A stretch of DNA of 16,334 bases from Lysobacterales bacterium (lineage in GTDB: Bacteria > Pseudomonadota > Gammaproteobacteria > Xanthomonadales > Xanthomonadaceae). The stretch lies in the NCBI GenBank assembly GCA_015655035.1, contig JAATFS010000020.1:1-16334 (forward strand), given 5' to 3'. Below the pieces are notes generated by a model that saw only the letters and a list, made by a program, of their open reading frames with translations, was not told where the DNA came from and searched no databases. Shown here in pieces: positions 1 through 5,021 of the stretch. The position numbers were made by a program, and so were the translations under genes. Within the stretch, counting starts at the first letter, position 1; every line of letters starts with the position of its first letter.

Positions 1-820
1 GCAGCAGTGGTCGGCGGATCGTGCCCCAGCGTCCCTCGTGCAACCAGGTCGGCGCGATCGCTTGCAACGACGCGGCCAGCAGCGCGCGGGGAAAGTAAGG
101 GGTGGCACGCTCGTAGGCATCGAGTGCGGCCAGCGGATCGGCGGCCGCGGCCAGGAACCCGCGTGCGGTGGCGGCCAGGAAGTCGCGCATCGGCTGTGGC
201 GCCTCGGCCAGCGTGCGCTCGTGCGCGCCAAGCAGATAGCTGTGATAGGCCGGCGCGCCCAGGTCCGCGACCGGCCAGGTCACGCGCCGCGCCGGGTCGA
301 TGCGGCTGTCCATCAGCGCTTCCCAGGCCCAATAGCCCCCGAAGCTGGCATCGGCGATGCCGGCGTCCAGGTCTTCCGGGCGCAGTTCGCGGGTGCCGGC
401 ATCGACGATGACCACGGCGTCCGGATCGCCGCCATCGTGTTCGACCAGGTGACGCACCATCGCCAACCCCCGGGGGGTCGGGTTCATCGCCAGCCGGCGC
501 CCGGCGAGCTCGCGCGGGCGGGCGATGCCGCTGTCGGCCAGGGTCTGGATCGCTTCCAGCCCGCACTGGTTGATCGCGGCGATCGCACGCAACGGCTCGC
601 CGTCGCCGCGCCGTACCAGCAGGCGGTTGCTGGGAAATACCGCCAGATCGCAGTCGCCGCGAAGCAGGTGGGCCAGGCTGTCGCCGCGCCAGGGGTCGGG
701 GACGAGCAAGGCGACGTCCAGGCCATGTTCCTGGTACCAGCCGCGTTCGCGCGCCAGATAGAACCCGGCCGAGTTCGGCCAGGGATGGAAGTATTCGAGC
801 ATGACGCGCAGTGGGCGCAT
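1..820 (-). CDS. NMT1/THI5-like ABC transporter substrate-binding protein (3' end beyond the window)
   Basis: Reading the minus strand from the ATG at 820-818 gives an uninterrupted frame of 273 codons to the left edge, so the C-terminus is missing. The protein starts MRPLRVMLEYFHPWPNSAGF and continues with an LARERGWYQEHGLDV segment. That is the usual N-terminal signature of the NMT1/THI5 and SsuA/TauA-like periplasmic-binding fold (short beta strand, then PN, then a 'fully extended, x-ERGWF-x-x-xGLDV' helix and strand). A GDCDLAVFPSNRLL stretch and a DSGIARPRELAGRRLAMNP stretch follow in the order expected for this fold. Family members bind pyrimidine precursors, sulfonates, nitrate or similar small solutes; the ligand here cannot be read. 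No signal peptide is visible at the N-terminus, and the CCCFC motif of true HMP synthases (Thi5) is not seen. No clear Shine-Dalgarno precedes the ATG. Frame integrity and protein-like composition make the gene call firm; the solute is unknown. Confidence 0.8.
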   Translation of the reverse strand, partial: MRPLRVMLEYFHPWPNSAGFYLARERGWYQEHGLDVALLVPDPWRGDSLAHLLRGDCDLAVFPSNRLLVRRGDGEPLRAIAAINQCGLEAIQTLADSGIARPRELAGRRLAMNPTPRGLAMVRHLVEHDGGDPDAVVIVDAGTRELRPEDLDAGIADASFGGYWAWEALMDSRIDPARRVTWPVADLGAPAYHSYLLGAHERTLAEAPQPMRDFLAATARGFLAAAADPLAALDAYERATPYFPRALLAASLQAIAPTWLHEGRWGTIRRPLL

Positions 821-868
821 AGACAGAACAGGGCGGTAGAAGAGACGTCCCATCCTGAACGCGGGATC

Positions 869-880
869 TGGTCTAGACCA
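869..880. promoter_or_regulatory. Perfect 12-bp palindrome, candidate GntR/HutC-family operator
   Basis: TGGTCTAGACCA is a perfect inverted repeat lying 49 bases upstream of the minus-strand NMT1-like start codon. Its core fits the GT-M-TA-K-AC pattern of HutC-subfamily GntR regulators. It is identical to the core of the DasR-type (N-acetylglucosamine-responsive) operator as I recall it. CTAG tetranucleotides are generally scarce in proteobacterial genomes, which adds weight. The regulator and the effector are not in the window. Confidence 0.45.
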
Positions 881-930
881 ATAATCTCGCAACCTATGAA
901 AACTTCCGATCGATATATCGGCCAACCCGT

Positions 931-952
931 CGACGGCGCTGCCGGGCCGTCG
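931..952. repeat. Hairpin with 7-bp perfect stem
   Basis: Arms CGACGGC (931-937) and GCCGTCG (946-952) pair perfectly around an 8-base loop. It sits in the divergent intergenic region, 10 bases before a second strong hairpin. It could be part of a structured leader or a transcription-end signal; there is no T-run on either side. Confidence 0.4.
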
Positions 953-961
953 GGACGCGCG

Positions 962-981
962 GCCGCCGTGGAGACGGCGGC
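962..981. repeat. Hairpin with 8-bp perfect stem
   Basis: Arms GCCGCCGT (962-969) and ACGGCGGC (974-981) pair perfectly around the tetraloop GGAG. This is the strongest hairpin of the intergenic region. A downstream T-run is absent, so a classical terminator is unlikely. A structured leader RNA or REP-like element are alternatives. Confidence 0.45.
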
Positions 982-1209
982 GGCGTCTGGAGTGAAAGGG
1001 CAGCGGGAAGCCGTAAAAGGCGCTGACCGTCATCTCGAGCAAGCAAACAACATGGGCCGGGCGCGGCTGGACCGCCGCCCGAGGGGCGAGCTCCGGCGAA
1101 GAGCCGGGCGTGCGCCGAGAGTCGCGCATTATGGGCGTCACGCCGGTCCTTCGCCATGGGCGCGTACGCGGCATGGTGTCGGCATGCGCCTACCCGGATA
1201 ATCGAACGG

Positions 1210-2061
1210 ATGAGCGAACGACAGATAGCCGCGGTAGTGGTGACCTTCAACAGTGCGAGCACCATCGACGCTTGCCTGTACCGACTGCGCGGTGCCACCG
1301 ACGTGGCCGAGATCCGCGTGGTCGACAATGCCTCGCAGGACGACACGCTGGATCGGGTGCAACGCCATGCGCTGGAAGATGCCCGGGTGCGTTTTATCGC
1401 CAACCCCGACAATCCCGGCTTCGCCAGTGCCTGCAACCAGGGGGCCGCCGACTCGCACGCCTGCTGGGTGGCATTCATCAATCCCGACCTGATGGTAGAG
1501 GCCGACACCCTGGCATTGCTGCGCGGGCATGCCGAGGCATTGGGCGAAGCCGTGCTCGGGGTCGAGCAGGTCGACGAGCACGGGCAGGCGGATGCGGCGG
1601 TACGCCGCCGCGATCCGGATTTCGCCGCGATGCTGTCTTCGCCGCGACGCGGCGCGCAACTTGCGGTGGCGGCCGATCCGCAGCGGCAGGTGCAGCCGGT
1701 CGATGCGATCTCCGGTGCGCTGATGCTGATGCCACGCTCGCTGCTGCAGCGCATTGGCGGTTGGGACGCGGACTACCGCCTGCATGCCGAAGACCTGGAC
1801 CTGTCGCGCCGCGCGCGCCAGGCCGGCGCGGTGGTGGCGATCGTCAACGATCTGCGGGTCGTGCATCTGCGTGGCGTATCCAGCCGCTCGCGACCGGTAT
1901 TCGTGGAGTGGCACAAGCACCGCGGGCTGTGGCGGTATTTCCGCAAGTTCGAAGCGGGCGCGCGCGGCCCGCTGGTGCGCGTGGGGGTGTGGTGCGCGAT
2001 CTGGGCGCATTTCCCGTTGGCGCTGCTGTCGCAACGACTGCGGCGGCGCGCGCAGGGATAG
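1210..2061 (+). CDS. Family 2 glycosyltransferase, rhamnosyltransferase-like
   Basis: The product has 283 residues and a GT-A fold of the GT2 family, similar to O-antigen/exopolysaccharide rhamnosyltransferases of the WbbL/RfbF type. Visible motifs are the N-terminal AAVVVTFNSA strand, VVDNAS (37-42) for nucleotide binding, NPDNPGFASACNQG (65-78), the metal-binding-type NPD (91-93), the acceptor-region SGALMLM (168-174), GGWD (183-186) and HAEDLDL (192-198) carrying the likely catalytic ED. The C-terminus is basic (RLRRRAQG) and has aromatic hydrophobic stretches that could associate with the membrane. I chose ATG 1210 because the family starts directly before the first beta strand; an in-frame ATG at 1156 would add 18 residues that do not look like the family. 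The Shine-Dalgarno is weak. It probably adds a sugar to a surface glycan; donor and acceptor are unknown. No sugar-nucleotide synthesis genes lie beside it, so it appears to be an orphan. Confidence 0.85.
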   Translation: MSERQIAAVVVTFNSASTIDACLYRLRGATDVAEIRVVDNASQDDTLDRVQRHALEDARVRFIANPDNPGFASACNQGAADSHACWVAFINPDLMVEADTLALLRGHAEALGEAVLGVEQVDEHGQADAAVRRRDPDFAAMLSSPRRGAQLAVAADPQRQVQPVDAISGALMLMPRSLLQRIGGWDADYRLHAEDLDLSRRARQAGAVVAIVNDLRVVHLRGVSSRSRPVFVEWHKHRGLWRYFRKFEAGARGPLVRVGVWCAIWAHFPLALLSQRLRRRAQG

Positions 2062-2123
2062 CGCATTGATTAATAAACGATACGGTAGGCTGCGCTTCCT
2101 ATCCAATATCCAGGAGACCTTCC

Positions 2124-2597
2124 ATGGCGCTGCGCAATTTTATGCTTGCCGCGAGCCTGCTCGCGTTCGTCGGTTCCGCCGGTGCGGTTGATTTGAAGGG
2201 GTTGGCGAACAAGCTGGGCAGCCAGTCGCAGTCGTCCACCGCCAGCGAAAGCGCCAGTGCCGCCAGCAGCAGCGGTGTGCTTGGCAATCTGGGCAGCGGG
2301 CTTTCGCTGCCGGCCATCGGCGGCGATACCGCCGGTAATGCCGCTGGCGTGCTGGAGTACTGCGTCAAGAACAAGTATCTGGACGGTGACGCCGCGACCA
2401 CGGTCAAGGACAAGCTGCTGTCGAAGGTGGGTGTGCAGAACACGCAGCAGGCCGAGCAGGATTCGAGCTATATCAGTGGTGCGCAAGGCTTGCTGAAGGG
2501 AAGCGACGGCAAGTCGCTGAACCTGGACTCGATCTCCGGCAAGCTCAAGGACAAGGCCTGCGACTACGTGCTGGACAACGCCTCGTCGCTGATCTGA
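2124..2597 (+). CDS. DUF2501 family secreted protein (YjjA-like)
   Basis: The product is 157 residues and starts MALRNFMLAASLLAFVGSAGA, a Sec signal peptide with likely cleavage after residue 21. A low-complexity Ser/Ala/Gly stretch (about 33-58) follows, then the conserved part with GVLEYCVKNKYL (75-86), VKDKLLSKVG (94-103) and KDKACDYVLDNASSL (142-156). This pattern matches the DUF2501 family, which includes E. coli YjjA, whose function is unknown. The two cysteines of the mature protein (C80, C146) could form a disulfide in the periplasm. The start is supported by AGGAG (2111-2115) 8 bases before the ATG. The gene stands alone, 62 bases after the glycosyltransferase, and is followed by a strong hairpin. 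The function is unassigned; the exported small-protein call is firm. Confidence 0.85.
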   Translation: MALRNFMLAASLLAFVGSAGAVDLKGLANKLGSQSQSSTASESASAASSSGVLGNLGSGLSLPAIGGDTAGNAAGVLEYCVKNKYLDGDAATTVKDKLLSKVGVQNTQQAEQDSSYISGAQGLLKGSDGKSLNLDSISGKLKDKACDYVLDNASSLI

Positions 2598-2610
2598 TCG
2601 GCTAATGGCC

Positions 2611-2635
2611 GGTCCGTCCCCGCATGGGGCGGACC
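2611..2635 (+). terminator. Terminator-like hairpin after the DUF2501 gene
   Basis: Arms GGTCCG-T-CCCC (2611-2621) and GGGGCGGACC (2626-2635) form a 10-bp stem with one bulged T and a GCAT loop, starting 13 bases after the stop codon. There is only a two-T tail, so termination may be inefficient or Rho-assisted. Confidence 0.6.
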
Positions 2636-2696
2636 TTGCCATGGTCGTACCTGCCGCAGGGGTATCCTGGGCGAATTTCCCCAAGCGTTCACCCCC

Positions 2697-3878
2697 ATGA
2701 TCGTTACTTCGCTGCTCGACACCGATCTGTACAAGTTCACGATGATGCAGGCGGTGCTGCACCAGTACCCGGCGGCACAGGTGAAGTATCGATTCAAGTG
2801 CCGCACGCCGGGGGTGGACCTGGCGCGCCACTTGTCGCGCATTTCCGACGAGATCGACGCACTGTGCACGCTGCGCTTCACCCAGGACGAGTTGGACTAC
2901 CTGCGGCAGATGCGTTTCATCAAGCCGGATTTCGCCGATTTCCTTGGGCTGTTCCATCTCGATCGCAAATACGTACGGCTGACGGCCTCGACCAGCGTGC
3001 CTGGCGAGATCGAACTTGAGATCGAGGGCCCCTGGCTGCACACCATCCTGTTTGAAGTGCCGTTGCTGGCGATCATCAGCGAGGTATGGTTCGAGGCCAA
3101 TGGCGGCGTCGATTTGGTGGAAGGGCGGCAACGGCTGGCCAGGAAGATCGCGGTGCTGCGCGACGCGCCTGGCTACGACGAATGCCGCATCGCCGATTAC
3201 GGCACCCGGCGGCGCTACTCGCGCGAATGGCACCGTGAAGTGCTGTTGGGGTTGCGCGAGGGGCTGGGCGAGCAATTCGTCGGCACCAGCAACGTGCATT
3301 TCGCCCGGGTCTACGGCATGACCCCGCTGGGCACGATGGCGCACGAATGGTTGCAGGCGTTCCAGGCATTGGGGCCTCGCCTGCGCGATTCGCAGGTGAC
3401 GGCGCTGGAGTCGTGGGCGCGAGAATACCGCGGCGACCTCGGTATCGCGCTGTCGGATATCGTCGGGCTGGAGGCGTTCCTGCGCGACTTCGATCTTTAC
3501 TTCTGCAAGTTGTTCGATGGCATGCGCCACGATTCGGGCGATCCGTTCGCCTGGGGCGAGCGGATCCTTGCGCATTTGCAGCAGCATCGCGTGGACCCGC
3601 GGACCAAGGTGCTGGTGTTCAGCGACGGGCTGAGCATCGACAAGGTGATGCAGCTCTACCAGCATTTTCAGGGGCGCTGCCGACTGGCGTTCGGTGTCGG
3701 CACCAGCTTGACCAACGATCTTGGGCCTGCCGCGCTACAGATCGTCATCAAGATGGTTCGTTGCAATGGCCAGCCCGTTGCCAAGCTGAGCGACTCGCCC
3801 GGCAAGAGCATGTGCGACGACCCGGGCTACCTGGCCTACTTGCGGCAAGTGTTCGGCTTGCCGCCGTTAGTGGCGTGA
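2697..3878 (+). CDS. pncB: Nicotinate phosphoribosyltransferase
   Basis: The 393-residue protein is full length for the PncB family. It makes nicotinate mononucleotide from nicotinate and PRPP with ATP hydrolysis, the entry step of the Preiss-Handler NAD salvage route, in the cytoplasm. The N-terminus SLLDTDLYKFTMMQAV (5-20) is the classical family opening. Other landmarks are TSNVHFARVYGMTPLGTMAHEW with the phosphorylated His at 216, FDGMRHDSGDPF (273-284) for the phosphoribosyl site, VFSDGL, and FGVGTSLTND for phosphate binding. The start at 2697 puts the conserved SLLDTD five residues in, as expected. No clear Shine-Dalgarno is present. A TATCCT element at 2663-2668 could be a -10 box without a good -35. 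The gene sits between two hairpins and seems to be transcribed alone. Nothing ties it functionally to the cellulose operon downstream. Confidence 0.97.
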   Translation: MIVTSLLDTDLYKFTMMQAVLHQYPAAQVKYRFKCRTPGVDLARHLSRISDEIDALCTLRFTQDELDYLRQMRFIKPDFADFLGLFHLDRKYVRLTASTSVPGEIELEIEGPWLHTILFEVPLLAIISEVWFEANGGVDLVEGRQRLARKIAVLRDAPGYDECRIADYGTRRRYSREWHREVLLGLREGLGEQFVGTSNVHFARVYGMTPLGTMAHEWLQAFQALGPRLRDSQVTALESWAREYRGDLGIALSDIVGLEAFLRDFDLYFCKLFDGMRHDSGDPFAWGERILAHLQQHRVDPRTKVLVFSDGLSIDKVMQLYQHFQGRCRLAFGVGTSLTNDLGPAALQIVIKMVRCNGQPVAKLSDSPGKSMCDDPGYLAYLRQVFGLPPLVA

Positions 3879-3884
3879 CCAATA

Positions 3885-3906
3885 GTGACGTTGCGCGTCA
3901 TTTTCT
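3885..3906 (+). terminator. Short intrinsic terminator after pncB
   Basis: TGACG (3886-3890) and CGTCA (3896-3900) form a short stem with a 5-base loop, followed directly by TTTTCT. The position, 7 bases past the pncB stop, and the T-run favour a terminator. The stem is only 5 bp, so it may be weak. Confidence 0.45.
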
Positions 3907-3960
3907 GACTCGCCGCAACCTCCTGGCAGCGGGGGCTGCGGTCAATCTCGCGGCCATTAA

Positions 3961-3980
3961 GAGTTTGTGACGTGAAACTC
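3961..3980. promoter_or_regulatory. Inverted repeat upstream of the cellulose operon promoter
   Basis: GAGTTT (3961-3966) and AAACTC (3975-3980) are perfect arms around an 8-base spacer. Its centre (3970/3971) is about 41 bases upstream of the start point predicted from the -10 box at 4001-4006, the usual place for a class II activator. The right half can also be read as a degenerate CRP/Clp-type site (TGTGA-N6-ACTCA, 3966-3981; the second half is poor). The bound factor is unknown. Confidence 0.4.
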
Positions 3981-3997
3981 ATTTATCTCTAGGTAAT

Positions 3998-4006
3998 TGT
4001 TATAGT
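3998..4006 (+). promoter_or_regulatory. Candidate extended -10 promoter of the bcs operon
   Basis: TGTTATAGT at 3998-4006 contains the extended -10 TGN and a TATAGT hexamer that matches TATAAT in five of six positions. No TTGACA-like -35 is found 16-18 bases upstream, in line with an activator-dependent promoter. The predicted start point is near 4012, giving a short leader to bcsD. Confidence 0.45.
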
Positions 4007-4018
4007 TGGCATCCAACT
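4004..4018. promoter_or_regulatory. Perfect inverted repeat overlapping -10/+1 of the bcs operon
   Basis: AGTTGG (4004-4009), CAT spacer, CCAACT (4013-4018). The left arm overlaps the end of the -10 box and the repeat covers the predicted start point. This is where a repressor would block polymerase; as RNA only part of it would be transcribed. No regulator is identified. Confidence 0.4.
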
Positions 4019-4042
4019 TGCTGTTCATGACGAGCGTGGGCC

Positions 4043-4537
4043 ATGCCTGCCTGCGTCCCCCTTGCTCGCCTACTGTCCAGTATGAGTTCGCCAGACCCAT
4101 TTCAGCTTTTTCGTGCGCGTAGCTGCTCCCGTCAATGGTCGGGGTTCCTGCTGGCCATGGCCGAGGAGTTTTCCTCGGAGTTGCCCGAGCATGAGCTGAG
4201 CACGCTCATGAGCAGGATCGGATTGAGATTCGCGCGCGAGCGCAGGTTGCCCGAGTGCGACAGCTTGTCGCAGGTGGAGATGGCGGTGAACCATGTGTGG
4301 GATGCCGAGCAGTGGGGCGAATGTAGGCTGCTCGAGCAGCCGCAGCAGGTGGATATCGTTCATGCGGGTGCGCCGATCAACGTCGCCTTGCCCGACGCCG
4401 GGTGGAGCGATGGGTTCCTGCAGGGTGTGTACCAAGGTTGGTTCCAGCAATTGGGGATGTCGGCAGGCCTGGCGGTCCACGTCGGTCAAGCGGAGTCGGT
4501 GGACCTGCGCAGGTTCGTGCTTGTGCGAGCAGTGTGA
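4043..4537 (+). CDS. bcsD: Cellulose synthase subunit D (BcsD)
   Basis: The protein is 164 residues from the ATG at 4043, or 151 from the ATG at 4082 (MSSPDPFQLF). The latter agrees better with Komagataeibacter BcsD, which is 156 residues long and opens shortly before a DFTLF segment. Neither start has a good ribosome site. The assignment rests on overall length and pattern: an alpha-helical N-terminal half with FSSELPEHELSTLMSRIG, a middle WGECRLLEQPQQVDIVHAG strand pair, and the characteristic LQGVYQGWFQQLG segment matching the family's LEGLYGRWV region. In acetic acid bacteria BcsD is a ring-forming cytoplasmic or periplasm-proximal protein that promotes ordered, crystalline cellulose and interacts with a proline-rich partner. 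It heads the operon here, 30 bases before a proline-rich gene and upstream of bcsA. This is a divergent family; the operon position raises confidence. Confidence 0.85.
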   Translation: MPACVPLARLLSSMSSPDPFQLFRARSCSRQWSGFLLAMAEEFSSELPEHELSTLMSRIGLRFARERRLPECDSLSQVEMAVNHVWDAEQWGECRLLEQPQQVDIVHAGAPINVALPDAGWSDGFLQGVYQGWFQQLGMSAGLAVHVGQAESVDLRRFVLVRAV

Positions 4538-4567
4538 TTACATCATTCAGGGGGAAACAGAGGGGTT

Positions 4568-4954
4568 ATGTCTGACAACTCGAGCAATGGGAAAGGACGG
4601 GGAAACGAGGACGTCTCCCGGCTGTTCGCACGCCTGGGTACTTCCCACAATGCGAGCGGCTACAAAGAGTTCGCCCCGGTCGCGTTGCCTGCCGCAGCAT
4701 CCCCACATCAGGTAGCGGCCGTGGCGCCTTGGGCGCCGCCGGCAGTGTCCGACGCCGTTGTGCAGAGCAATCCGCCGCGGCTCGCCGGCACGGCCGCCGC
4801 CGTGCCAGCGCCCGTCGAATCGCCGGTCGAGCCCGCCAGTCCAGGCAACGATGTGGTACAGCCCACCGCGTTGCAGCAGCTGTTCCAGCGCCTGTTGCAG
4901 GCCGATGCGCCGTTGCCGCCGCGTGGCCCGTTGACGCGGTTGTTTCCACGCTGA
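4568..4954 (+). CDS. bcsP: Proline-rich cellulose biosynthesis protein, BcsR/BcsP-like
   Basis: This is a 128-residue protein with a good ribosome site (GAGGGG 7 bases before the ATG). It has three parts. The N-terminus carries a BcsR/YhjR-like motif, DVSRLFARLG (15-24) followed by GYKEF (31-35). A low-complexity Ala/Pro/Val linker (about 37-100) has some 14 prolines and is probably disordered. The C-terminus is a short amphipathic helix ALQQLFQRLLQ (101-111) and a basic tail ending PLTRLFPR. There is no signal peptide or membrane segment, so it should be cytoplasmic. Proline-rich proteins of the BcsP/BcsO/BcsH class accompany BcsD in type I cellulose operons and are thought to scaffold the synthases. 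The symbol bcsP is my best match and could be replaced by an unnamed label. The sequence is too short and simple to say more. Confidence 0.65.
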   Translation: MSDNSSNGKGRGNEDVSRLFARLGTSHNASGYKEFAPVALPAAASPHQVAAVAPWAPPAVSDAVVQSNPPRLAGTAAAVPAPVESPVEPASPGNDVVQPTALQQLFQRLLQADAPLPPRGPLTRLFPR

Positions 4955-5021
4955 ATCACCGTTTTACCCCTCTTTAGCCGTGGTCTCGCAGGGGCGCGGA
5001 TTGTCCTTGAAGGAATGATTG

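Larger units (their letters stand above)
821..1209. other. Divergent intergenic region, palindrome- and hairpin-rich, no gene seen
   Basis: This 389-base stretch separates two divergently transcribed genes. I see no convincing coding frame in it: the open frames crossing it are antisense or out-of-frame extensions of the neighbouring genes. It does contain a 12-bp palindrome (869-880), an imperfect 5-bp-arm inverted repeat (906-921), a 7-bp-stem hairpin (931-952), an 8-bp-stem hairpin (962-981) and a 5-bp-stem hairpin (1093-1107). These could be operator, leader-RNA or small-RNA elements, or simply GC-rich chance structure. No -10/-35 pair is clear for either gene. Confidence 0.6.

Noticed and set aside
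38..1201. Long open plus-strand frame across the left end
   Set aside because: It is antisense to the NMT1-like frame on the minus strand, which has a recognisable family pattern. The plus frame is rich in Arg, Gln, Ala and Gly as expected for a GC-rich shadow, and it crosses the intergenic hairpins.
2063..2091. Promoter for the DUF2501 gene (TTGATT at 2066 with TAGGCT at 2086)
   Set aside because: The spacing of 14 bases is too short and no better pair was found, so I do not call it.
1110..2106. Other open frames of around 320 codons over the glycosyltransferase
   Set aside because: They are out of frame or antisense to the GT2 gene, which carries all family motifs; their compositions are Arg/Gly/Gln-rich.
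2070..3665. 531-codon minus-strand frame opposite the DUF2501 gene and pncB
   Set aside because: It spans two unrelated genes and their terminator and shows no family motif; it is the antisense of well-supported genes.
4019..4042. c-di-GMP riboswitch upstream of the cellulose operon
   Set aside because: The leader between the predicted start point and bcsD is only some 30-70 bases, too short for a GEMM-type riboswitch, and no such motif is visible.
4967..4994. CCCCT/AGGGG pairing between the small proline-rich gene and bcsA as a terminator or attenuator
   Set aside because: Only 5 bp with an 18-base loop and no T-run; likely chance.
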